DNA from: DATLNF01 sp035536235
GTDB lineage: Bacteria; Actinomycetota; Actinomycetes; BP-191
Reading direction: 5' to 3'
Assembly (NCBI GenBank): GCA_035536235.1
Contig: DATLOQ010000055.1
Span: 1-15,083, forward strand
DNA length: 15,083 nucleotides
The position numbers and the translations under genes are program-made. Under the pieces are notes generated by a model, which saw only the letters and a list, made by a program, of their open reading frames with translations, was not told the DNA's origin and did not search any database. Positions 1 through 8,394 of this stretch are shown here, in pieces. Each line of letters opens with the position of its first letter. The first letter of the stretch is position 1.

Positions 1-737
1 AACGCCGCCACCGGCACCGGCGCGCCTTGGTAGGTGTCCGGCGCCCAGAAGTGAAACGGCGCGGCCGAGACCTTGAAGGCGAAGCCGACGATGACCAGCC
101 CCACTGCCGCCGCGCCGGCCGGGGTGCGCCCCGCTGCGCCGAAGGACTCCCCGATGACGGTGAGCTGGATCGAGCCGGTGAGCCCGTAGACGAGGCTCAT
201 CCCGAAGAGCATGACCGCGGTAGCCAGCACGCCGATGAGGAAGAACTTGATCGCGGACTCCGCCGACCTGCTGTCAGTCTTGCGGAATCCGGCGATGACG
301 AAGCCGGGCACCGAGACGAGCTCGAGGGAGATGAACAACATGATCAAGTCACGACTGGAGGCGATCAGCAGCATGCCGAAGAAGGAGCACAGCAGCAGGA
401 AGTAGTACTCGCCCTGGTAGTAGCGACCCTCACGGAAGTAGTTGAGCGACAGAAGCAGCACGACCAGGGCGGCGCCGAGGAAGATGACCTTGAACAGCAC
501 GGCGAAGTTGTCGACGACGAACGAGCAGCCTTCGCCGTCCACGCAGAACGTGCTCCGGTCTGCGCCGGTCAACGTGAACACGGCCGCCAACGACGCGAGC
601 ACACCGACGAATGCCAGCGGCATCGCCAGCCACCGGCGATCCTCGGGCAGGAAGAGGTCGACGATCAGCACCAGGATTGCGGTGAGCCCGAGCACGATCT
701 CCGGCGCGAGAGCGTGATAGTCGATGGTTTGCAACAT
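1..737 (-). CDS. nuoN: NADH-quinone oxidoreductase subunit N (second nuo set), 3' end cut by window
   Basis: This is an antiporter-like proton-pumping subunit of the complex I membrane arm. I translated it by hand from an ATG at 737, 5 bp after the nuoM stop. It gives 245 residues without a stop and runs off the left edge. Membrane helices alternate with short loops. The TM5-region Glu is at residue 139 (LELVSVPGF), and the Lys with the family's helix-breaking motif is at 222 (FKVSAAPFHFWAPDTYQG), which identifies NuoN rather than NuoL or NuoM. It should be the last gene of the A-B-C-H-I-J-K-L-M-N set, although anything further left is not visible. Two cysteines (65 and 71, FCVDGEGC) lie in the loop between early helices. 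The family is certain; the full length (usually about 480-550 residues) is unknown. Confidence 0.95.
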   Translation of the reverse strand, partial: MLQTIDYHALAPEIVLGLTAILVLIVDLFLPEDRRWLAMPLAFVGVLASLAAVFTLTGADRSTFCVDGEGCSFVVDNFAVLFKVIFLGAALVVLLLSLNYFREGRYYQGEYYFLLLCSFFGMLLIASSRDLIMLFISLELVSVPGFVIAGFRKTDSRSAESAIKFFLIGVLATAVMLFGMSLVYGLTGSIQLTVIGESFGAAGRTPAGAAAVGLVIVGFAFKVSAAPFHFWAPDTYQGAPVPVAA

Positions 738-742
738 CTCGA

Positions 743-2293
743 CTACCCGACGCCGATCGAGGCCATGAGGTTCTGCACGGCCCCGTCAGTGATGCCGAAG
801 ATGAACTTCGGATAGATGCCCAGCGCGAGGATCAGCACGAGCAGTGGTGACCAGGCCGCGAGCTCGAGGCCCATCACGTCGGAGAATCGCTCTGACTTCC
901 ACCGGTCCGGCACCACGCCGAGGTTGACCCGCTGGAGCAGCCACAGGAAGTAGCCGGCCGTCAGCACGGTCCCGATGGCACCGAAGACCATCAGGGTGCG
1001 GAACAGCGTGACGTTGAGCCCGTCAGCCGGCTCGAAGGCGGCGAGGAGTGAGAACACCTCACCCCAGAAGCCCGCGAGGCCCGGAAGTCCGAGGGAGGCG
1101 ATGGCGGTGAAGGTCAGCAGGGACGCGAGGTACGGCGTCTTGACCATCATGCCGCCGCCGATCTCGGCGATCTCCCCGGTGTGGTAGCGGTCTTTGATCG
1201 AGCCGACGATGAAGAAGAGCATCCCCGTGACCACGCCGTGGCTGATGTTGCCGAAGAGCGCCGCGTTGATCCCGGTGGGCGTCATGGTGGCGATGCCGAG
1301 CATCACGAACCCCATGTGACCGACCGAGGAGAAGGCGATCATCCGCTTCATCTCCTTCTGCGCAAGGCAGCACAGGGAGCCGTAGATGATCGCGATGACG
1401 GCCAGCACGCCGATCCAGGGCGCGTAGTCCATCGCCGCCTCGGGCAGGATGGGGATGCCGATCCGGACGAAGCCGTAGGTGCCGAACTTCAGCAGGATGC
1501 CGGCCAGCAGCACTGACCCGATGGTGGGGGCTTCGGTGTGCGCGTCCGGCAGCCAGGTGTGCAGCGGCCACATCGGCACCTTTACCGCGAAGCCGAGGAA
1601 GAGCCCGGCGAAGCAGATCAGGCCGAAGTCGCCGGCAAAGGCGCCCGCCCCGCCCAGCTCGGCGAGCTTCACCATGTCGAAGGTCTCCTGGCCGTCCGGC
1701 GCCTTGAAGTACAGCGCCAGGAACGACAGCAGGAGGAACGCCGACCCGAAGAGGGTGTAGAGGAAGAACTTGATGCTCGCATAGGACCGGTTCGGACCGC
1801 CCCAGATCGCGATCATGAAGAACATCGGCACGAGGACGACTTCGAAGAAGATGAAGAAGAGCAGCAGGTCGAGCGAGATGAAGGCTCCGATCATGCCGAC
1901 CTCGAGCAGCATCATCAGGCTGAGCAGGGCCTTGGGCTTGCCCGGGTTGGGGATCGTCTTCAAGGAGTAGATCGCGCACAGGAAGGTCAGCAGGGCGCTC
2001 AGCACGATGAGGGGCAGCGAGATGCCGTCGATGCCCACGTGGTAGCGAGAGTTGATCGCGTCGATCCACTGGTAGTCGACTTCGAACTGGTATGCGCTGC
2101 TGGTCGTCGCGAAGTCATAGTCGTAGCCGACGAGCAGACCCAGGGTGACGAGGAAGGTGGCCAGCGAGAACCCGACCGCTAGACCCTTGACGGCACGCTC
2201 CTGCACCGCGGGTGTCACGGCGATGACCACAGCGCCCAGCAGCGGCACGAGCACCGACAGCGTCAGCGCCCAGTCGTGCCAGAACTCATCCAT
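743..2293 (-). CDS. nuoM: NADH-quinone oxidoreductase subunit M (second nuo set)
   Basis: This 516-residue polytopic membrane protein is one of the three antiporter-like subunits that carry proton translocation in complex I. The sequence shows the conserved TM5 Glu at residue 151 (FFEVVLVPMFF), the TM7 Lys at 238 (FAVKVPMWPLHTWLPDAHTE) and the TM8-region Lys at 269 (LLAGILLKFGTYG). The histidine-containing motif and the spacing are typical of NuoM. The length is near normal for the family. The ATG at 2293 is preceded by GAGAGGGA at 8 nt, the clearest ribosome binding site of this set and consistent with the 30-bp gap after nuoL. The stop is TAG. It is a paralogue of the NuoM at 11404-12954, from which it clearly diverges, so this is not a recent duplication. 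Confidence 0.97.
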   Translation of the reverse strand: MDEFWHDWALTLSVLVPLLGAVVIAVTPAVQERAVKGLAVGFSLATFLVTLGLLVGYDYDFATTSSAYQFEVDYQWIDAINSRYHVGIDGISLPLIVLSALLTFLCAIYSLKTIPNPGKPKALLSLMMLLEVGMIGAFISLDLLLFFIFFEVVLVPMFFMIAIWGGPNRSYASIKFFLYTLFGSAFLLLSFLALYFKAPDGQETFDMVKLAELGGAGAFAGDFGLICFAGLFLGFAVKVPMWPLHTWLPDAHTEAPTIGSVLLAGILLKFGTYGFVRIGIPILPEAAMDYAPWIGVLAVIAIIYGSLCCLAQKEMKRMIAFSSVGHMGFVMLGIATMTPTGINAALFGNISHGVVTGMLFFIVGSIKDRYHTGEIAEIGGGMMVKTPYLASLLTFTAIASLGLPGLAGFWGEVFSLLAAFEPADGLNVTLFRTLMVFGAIGTVLTAGYFLWLLQRVNLGVVPDRWKSERFSDVMGLELAAWSPLLVLILALGIYPKFIFGITDGAVQNLMASIGVG

Positions 2294-2301
2294 CTCGGCG
2301 G

Positions 2302-2309
2302 TCCCTCTC
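2302..2309 (-). promoter_or_regulatory. Ribosome binding site of nuoM (second set)
   Basis: GAGAGGGA on the minus strand lies 8 nt before the ATG at 2293. It sits in the 30-bp nuoL-nuoM gap (2294-2323), where translational coupling by overlap is absent, so it is probably needed for independent initiation. Confidence 0.6.
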
Positions 2310-2323
2310 TTGGTCTAGCCGGT

Positions 2324-4374
<2,051 letters not shown>

Positions 4375-4378
<4 letters not shown>

Positions 4379-4767
4379 CGGACCTGAGCCTCCGCTCCTG
4401 CTCCGGCGGCCGAGCGGTCGACGCCGCGCTGTGCGAGCTGCGCATCGCGCTGCGCGCCCTGGGCGTCGCCCAGCTCGGTGAGCGAGTCGATGTCGACGGT
4501 CTCGTTGGTGCGATAGATCAGCAGCACGATGGCCAGGCCCACCCCGACTTCGGCCGCCGCGACCGCGATGACGAACAGCCCGAAGATCTGACCGGCCAGC
4601 AGGGTGTCCTGGAGCCACGCGTTGAAGGCGATGAGGTTGATGTTGACCGCGTTGAGCATGATCTCGATCGACATCAGGACGAGTACGGCGTTACGGCGAG
4701 CCAGCACGCCGTAGACGCCGATGGCGAAGAGCAGTGCCGCGAGGACCGTGGGGTAGACGAGGTGCAC
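4375..4767 (-). CDS. nuoK: NADH-quinone oxidoreductase subunit K (second nuo set), with C-terminal extension
   Basis: This small three-helix membrane subunit takes part in proton transfer between the quinone end and the antiporter subunits. It keeps both essential membrane glutamates: Glu35 in MSIEIMLNAVN and Glu73 in AAAEVGVGLAI (E. coli numbering 36 and 72). The start is a GTG at 4767, one base after the nuoJ stop. The stop overlaps the nuoL start. The family is usually about 100 residues; this protein is 130, with a hydrophilic tail of about 33 residues (98-130) rich in Ala, Gln, Arg and Gly, including QGAQRDAQLAQRG. The tail has no recognised domain and could be a simple read-on into the coupling region. 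Confidence 0.95.
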
Positions 4768-4768
4768 G

Positions 4769-5314
4769 TCAGCGACCTCCCTCGTCGTTGCGGGAGAGCA
4801 CGATCGAGCCGATGAGCGCCGCGAGGAGGAGGACCGAGACGACCTCGAACGGCAGCACGTAGTGCTGGAAGATCGCGGATCCGGTCTCCTCCGCGCCAGA
4901 GGCGGTGAAGTCGTCGAGGTCGATGTAGGCGTGGCGGAAGGCGTCGATCATCAGCGTGGCCAAGGTGCCGCCGAGCGCGGTCGCCACGATGCCCGCCGCC
5001 ACGCGGTTCTCCCCGTCCAGACCGGCTGTCCCGCCGATGGGGGCCTTCGTGAGCATGATGCCGAAGAGCAGCAGGACCACGACTGAGCCGATGTAGATGA
5101 GCACCTGCACCCAGGCGAGGAACTCTGCCGTGAGCATGAGGTAGCTGCCCGCTACGGCGGCCAGCGTCACGACCAGCCACAGCGCGGCGTGCACGACGTT
5201 CTTCGTGGTGACGACCAGCACAGCGCTCGCCACGGCGACGAGCCCGAGGAGGAGGAAGATGACCTCCTGGGCGGTGACGTCGGCGTAGCCGGGCGCGGCC
5301 TGCGCGAGAGTCAT
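4769..5314 (-). CDS. nuoJ: NADH-quinone oxidoreductase subunit J (second nuo set), short form
   Basis: This membrane subunit sits beside NuoK and NuoA and contains the helix whose pi-bulge region links quinone chemistry to proton pumping. The 181 residues show the characteristic stretch NVVHAALWLVVTLAAVAG (39-56), then AEFLAWVQVLIYIGSVVVLL, and a final membrane helix after FEVVSVLLLAALIGS. The ATG at 5314 overlaps the nuoI stop as ATGA. The length matches the E. coli type (about 184). From memory, the NuoJ of complete actinobacterial operons is longer (about 260), so this copy lacks that C-terminal extension. Confidence 0.95.
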   Translation of the reverse strand: MTLAQAAPGYADVTAQEVIFLLLGLVAVASAVLVVTTKNVVHAALWLVVTLAAVAGSYLMLTAEFLAWVQVLIYIGSVVVLLLFGIMLTKAPIGGTAGLDGENRVAAGIVATALGGTLATLMIDAFRHAYIDLDDFTASGAEETGSAIFQHYVLPFEVVSVLLLAALIGSIVLSRNDEGGR

Positions 5315-6411
5315 GCCTGTCCCTTCCGAGCCTTCTTCACCCAGGCCGACTTGGCCTTCGCCCGGGCCACGCGGTCCGGCAGACCCGCCGCGATGGCCTC
5401 GTCGTAGGTGGCTTGGTCGATCTGCGGCTCGCCGACGTCGACGTGCTCCGCTGCCGGTGTCTCGCCAGCCGGCGCCTCAGGAGCCGGCGCCTCAGGAGGC
5501 GGCGCGTCGACGGCCGGTGCCGTAGCGGGCGGCGCTTCGACAGCCGGCGCCTCAGTAGCAGGTGCTTCGGCGGGGGGAGCGGGCGGCGGGGCCTCGTCGT
5601 GGAGGAGGTTCTCCTTCTTCCAGACCTTCATCCACGCCGACTTGCCCTTGGCGCGGGCCACCCGCTCCGGGTCACCGGCCGCTAGCGACGCGTCGAAGAC
5701 CGCCTGGTCGATGCCGACGTCCTCCTTGGCAATCTCGGCATGCTCACGCTTGGCTCCCCCGCCGGCTGGCCCCGCCGGCGTATCTGACACGCCGGGAGAA
5801 GCAGGCTCCTGCGCCGCGGCGACAGCCGCTGGCGCACTCGGCGGAGAAATGGCCGGAGCGCCAGCGGAGGCGATTTCTCCGCCGAGAAGCGCCGGGGCCT
5901 CGACGAGGATGGGCTCCGCCTTGGACGCGGCCACCACCTCGGCCGGGTCCTCGCCGTCCGGGTCGAGGGCGGGCGGCGGCGGGACGGTGTACATCCACTC
6001 GCGCAGCCGGTCCATCTCATGCGTGAGCTCGCGGACGTCGTACTCGGAGTACTCGAACTCCGGAGACCAGAACAACGCGTCGAAGGGGCAGACCTCGATG
6101 CAGATGCCGCAGTACATGCACAGCGAGAAGTCGATGGCGAAGCGGTCGAGCAGATTGCGGGTGCGCGCTCGAGCCCCCGGCTCCTTGGGTGCGACCGTCT
6201 CCTTGTGGGAGTCGATGTAGATGCACCAGTCGGGACACTCCCGGCTGCACAGCATGCAGACGGTGCAGTTCTCCTCGAACAGCGCGATGACGCCGCGAGT
6301 GCGGGGAGCGAGCTCAGGCTTGACGTCGGGATACTGCTTGGTGACCGAGCGCCGCATCATCGTGCCGAGCGTGACCGAGAGGCCCTTCAGCAGTCCGGTG
6401 CCGCCGGGCAT
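5311..6411 (-). CDS. nuoI: NADH-quinone oxidoreductase subunit I (second nuo set) with long repeat-bearing C-terminal tail
   Basis: This is the ferredoxin-like subunit that carries two [4Fe-4S] clusters (N6a and N6b) and passes electrons towards NuoB. Both motifs are complete: Cys49, 52, 55, 59 (CTVCMLCSRECP) and Cys98, 101, 104, 108 (CMYCGICIEVCP). The conserved core ends near residue 142. The remainder, to residue 366, is not normal for NuoI (usually about 160-210 residues). It consists of a Pro/Ala/Gly-rich linker (143-225), a helical, basic module (234-266), a second linker of EAPAx repeats (about 273-318), and a second copy of the module (331-363). The two modules share 21 of 33 positions, including RVARAK and KSAW. 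The ATG at 6411 overlaps the nuoH stop by 1 base. The tail stays in frame and the next gene overlaps its stop, so it is translated rather than read-through debris. Its function is unknown; docking of a donor or partner protein is an inference. Confidence 0.95.
   Translation of the reverse strand: MPGGTGLLKGLSVTLGTMMRRSVTKQYPDVKPELAPRTRGVIALFEENCTVCMLCSRECPDWCIYIDSHKETVAPKEPGARARTRNLLDRFAIDFSLCMYCGICIEVCPFDALFWSPEFEYSEYDVRELTHEMDRLREWMYTVPPPPALDPDGEDPAEVVAASKAEPILVEAPALLGGEIASAGAPAISPPSAPAAVAAAQEPASPGVSDTPAGPAGGGAKREHAEIAKEDVGIDQAVFDASLAAGDPERVARAKGKSAWMKVWKKENLLHDEAPPPAPPAEAPATEAPAVEAPPATAPAVDAPPPEAPAPEAPAGETPAAEHVDVGEPQIDQATYDEAIAAGLPDRVARAKAKSAWVKKARKGQA
5323..5421 (-). repeat. NuoI tail module, copy 2
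   Basis: Encodes NuoI residues 331-363, beginning IDQATYDEAIAAG and continuing RVARAKAKSAW. It matches the copy at 5614-5712 at 21 of 33 residues. The pattern suggests a short helix, a Gly turn and a longer basic helix. It resembles in style the Ala/Lys-rich C-terminal repeats of RnfC proteins, but no homology is claimed. Confidence 0.85.
5467..5571 (-). repeat. 15-bp-period minisatellite in nuoI linker
   Basis: About seven tandem 15-bp units encode the five-residue pattern EAPAx/DAPPP. Two adjacent units, 5467-5481 and 5482-5496, are identical (agccggcgcctcagg on the plus strand); the others are degenerate. The period is a multiple of three, so unit gain or loss would keep the reading frame and only change linker length. 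Confidence 0.85.
5614..5712 (-). repeat. NuoI tail module, copy 1
   Basis: Encodes NuoI residues 234-266, beginning IDQAVFDASLAAG and continuing RVARAKGKSAW. It pairs with the copy at 5323-5421, and the two flank the proline-rich minisatellite linker. The DNA is also recognisably similar, consistent with an internal duplication. Confidence 0.85.
5837..5886. repeat. Perfect 14-bp inverted repeat inside nuoI
   Basis: The arms CTCGGCGGAGAAAT (5837-5850) and ATTTCTCCGCCGAG (5873-5886) are exact reverse complements separated by 22 bp. The element lies within the first Pro/Ala-rich linker of NuoI (about residues 176-192) and could form a stable hairpin in mRNA. No T-run follows, so it does not look like an intrinsic terminator. 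Confidence 0.8.
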
Positions 6412-7406
6412 TACTTCACCACCACGACGAAGCCGGTGACCAGGACCTGCAGCAGGGACAGCGGGATCAGGCCCTTCCAGCAGAACTTCTGCAGCTGGTC
6501 CTCACGCAGTCGGGGGTAGGTCGCCCGGAGCCAGATGACGACGAACGAGATCGCCAGCACCTTGGCCAGGGTGTAGCCGATGGCGAGCGGATAGACGTCG
6601 CCGATCTGCACGGCGTCCCAGAAGGGCCCGCGCCACCCACCTAGGAAGACTGCGGTGATGAGCCCGGCCTGCACGACGATGCCGGCGTACTCAGCCAGCA
6701 GGAACAGGGCGAAACGCAGACCGGTGTACTCGGTCATGTGCCCGAAGATGATCTCGGAGTCGGCGATCGGCATGTCGAACGGCGGCCGGTTGAGCTCAGC
6801 CAGCGACGCGACGAAGAAGATGAAGAGACCGACCGCCTGGACCGGCAGCCACCACCACTCCCACTCGGTGATGATGCCCGTGAGCGACAGCGTGCCGGCC
6901 AGCATCACGGCTGACGCCGCGCACAGCACGAGCGGCAGCTCGTAGGCGATCAGCTGCGCTGCGCCGCGAATGCCGCCGAGCAAGGAGAACTTGTTGGCGC
7001 TGGACCAGGCCGCCATGAGCATGCCGATGACGCCGATCGAGCTGACGGCGAGCGCATAGAAGAGGCCGATGTCGAGGTCCTGGGAGACCAGGTCCGGCCC
7101 GACGGGGATGACGACGAGGACGAACATGTAAGGCAGCAGCGACACGGCGGGCGCCAGCTTGAAGACCCACTTGTCCGCGTTGGTCGGGACGACGTCTTCC
7201 TTCTGGAGGAACTTGATCCCGTCGGCGACCAGCTGGGCCCAGCCATGGAATCCGCCGGCGTACATCGGTCCGAGTCGCGACTGCATGTGCGCCATCGCCT
7301 TGTGCTCCATCTGACCCACGACGAGCGGAACGGTGAGGAAGACGAGCAGCACGCAGACGATCCGAAGGGTGAGCTCGAAGGCGAACGAGTCGAGGATGTC
7401 GCTCAC
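6411..7406 (-). CDS. nuoH: NADH-quinone oxidoreductase subunit H (second nuo set), divergent quinone-site loops
   Basis: This membrane subunit anchors the peripheral arm and forms the entrance to the quinone chamber and the first proton channel. It has 331 residues and about eight membrane helices. Family landmarks are MEHKAMAHMQSRLGPMYAG (33-51), ADGIKFLQKEDVVP (61-74), AELNRPPFDMPIADSE (203-218), TEYTGLRFALFLLAEY (225-240) and the C-terminal RATYPRLREDQLQKFCWKG. Two otherwise well conserved loops are altered: the usual RxGPNRxG reads RLGPMYAG, and the usual PFDLPEGESE-like segment reads PFDMPIADSE, losing one Glu and changing another to Asp. I chose the GTG at 7406 because GTGA overlaps the nuoC stop. 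The frame is open to 7556, but the extra 50 residues are arginine-rich and lie inside nuoC. nuoD, expected upstream, is absent. Confidence 0.96.
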   Translation of the reverse strand: MSDILDSFAFELTLRIVCVLLVFLTVPLVVGQMEHKAMAHMQSRLGPMYAGGFHGWAQLVADGIKFLQKEDVVPTNADKWVFKLAPAVSLLPYMFVLVVIPVGPDLVSQDLDIGLFYALAVSSIGVIGMLMAAWSSANKFSLLGGIRGAAQLIAYELPLVLCAASAVMLAGTLSLTGIITEWEWWWLPVQAVGLFIFFVASLAELNRPPFDMPIADSEIIFGHMTEYTGLRFALFLLAEYAGIVVQAGLITAVFLGGWRGPFWDAVQIGDVYPLAIGYTLAKVLAISFVVIWLRATYPRLREDQLQKFCWKGLIPLSLLQVLVTGFVVVVK

Positions 7407-7894
7407 TCGCCTGGCTCCTTCGCCCCGGGCCAGGGCTTGACCTCGCGGCTCATCAGCAGGAACTCCTTGCGCAGCGGATGACCCTCGAACTCGTCCGGAA
7501 GCAGCAGCTTGACGAGGTTGGGGTGGCCGTCGAAGACGACACCGAACATCTCCCACGTCTCACGCTCATGCCAGTTGGCACCGCGGAAGACCCCGGTCAT
7601 CGTCGGCACGGTGGGCGCGTCGTTGGGCACCACGGTGCGCAGCTGGAGGTGGTGCTTGTGAATCGGCGAGTAGAGGTGGGTCACGATGCCGTAGCCCTGC
7701 TCGCCCTCGTCGACCGCCGTGAGGAAGTCGAAGAAGGTGAAGTCGAGCCCTCTGGTGGTCTTGGCGAAGCGGGCTGCGTCGGCGTAGCGGGCGGCCGACA
7801 CGGTGACCGTGGCGACGCCGTACGACGACTCGGTCGACGTCACGTCGTCCCCGAGCTCGGCCGTCAGTCGCTGGCTGATCTCCTCCGGGGTCAT
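7403..7894 (-). CDS. nuoC: NADH-quinone oxidoreductase subunit C (second nuo set)
   Basis: This is the 30-kDa-type subunit of the connecting module, a structural subunit without cofactors that normally packs against NuoD. It has 163 residues, with the family signature ERETWEMFGVVFDGHPNL at 110-127 and LLPDEFEGHPLRKEF at 131-145. A short tail, PWPGAKEPGE, ends the protein. The ATG at 7894 overlaps the nuoB stop as ATGA. The protein is not a NuoCD fusion: the reading frame ends 18 residues after RKEF, and nuoH begins in the overlap. From memory, NuoC of complete actinobacterial operons is often longer (over 200 residues). Confidence 0.95.
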   Translation of the reverse strand: MTPEEISQRLTAELGDDVTSTESSYGVATVTVSAARYADAARFAKTTRGLDFTFFDFLTAVDEGEQGYGIVTHLYSPIHKHHLQLRTVVPNDAPTVPTMTGVFRGANWHERETWEMFGVVFDGHPNLVKLLLPDEFEGHPLRKEFLLMSREVKPWPGAKEPGE

Positions 7895-8394
7895 CCGGCT
7901 TCCACCGTGAGCGGCTCTGCGGTGTAGCGCTGCTTGAGTGACTCGTTCTGGATCTTGGTCTGCAGCTTGATGATGCCCTGCAGCAGCGCCTCGGGCCGCG
8001 GCGGGCAGCCCGGCACGTAGACGTCGACCGGGATGATCTGGTCGACTCCCTTGGCCACGGAGTAGGAGTCCCAGTAGGGGCCGCCGCAGTTGGCACAGGA
8101 GCCGAAGGAGATGACGTACTTGGGCTCCGGCATCTGCTCGTAGAGCCGCTTGACGGCCGGGGCCATCTTGTCTGTGAGCGTGCCGCTGACCACCATCAAG
8201 TCGGCCTGGCGAGGGCCGTGCGCGAAGGGGATGACCCCCATCCGGATGAAGTCGTGCTCGGCCATCGACGTGGCGATGAACTCGATCGCGCAGCAGGCGA
8301 GGCCGAAGTTGAACACCCAGAGGGAGTACTTGCGACCCCAGTTGAGCACGAAGCGGATCGGGGGCGGGACCTCGACCTTGTCGCTCAGACCCAT
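7891..8394 (-). CDS. nuoB: NADH-quinone oxidoreductase subunit B (second nuo set)
   Basis: This subunit holds the [4Fe-4S] cluster N2, the last electron carrier before quinone. Numbered from the ATG at 8394 (167 residues), the cluster ligands are the tandem Cys34-Cys35 (GLACCAIEF), Cys100 (FGSCANCGGPY) and Cys130 (VPGCPPRPEALL), so the site is complete. Cys103 is an extra cysteine where many complex I NuoB proteins have Ser; a Cys at or near this place is also found in related hydrogenase-type small subunits. The ATG at 8394 has AGAAGG 7 nt upstream and overlaps nuoA by 10 bp. A further in-frame ATG at 8415 has no visible ribosome binding site. The stop overlaps nuoC. Confidence 0.96.
   Translation of the reverse strand: MGLSDKVEVPPPIRFVLNWGRKYSLWVFNFGLACCAIEFIATSMAEHDFIRMGVIPFAHGPRQADLMVVSGTLTDKMAPAVKRLYEQMPEPKYVISFGSCANCGGPYWDSYSVAKGVDQIIPVDVYVPGCPPRPEALLQGIIKLQTKIQNESLKQRYTAEPLTVEAG

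Noticed and set aside
4379..4618. Possible 80-residue N-terminal extension of second-set NuoL
   Set aside because: The stretch is Arg/Gly-rich, lies within nuoK in a different frame, and the GTG at 4378 with the GTGA overlap explains the start better.
5837..5886. Inverted repeat read as the terminal repeats of an insertion sequence
   Set aside because: The arms are only 22 bp apart, no transposase lies between or around them, and the nuoI frame continues through the element. No target-site duplication was found.
7407..7556. Possible 50-residue N-terminal extension of NuoH
   Set aside because: It overlaps the conserved end of nuoC, has Arg/Pro-rich composition, and the GTG at 7406 gives the normal NuoH N-terminus.
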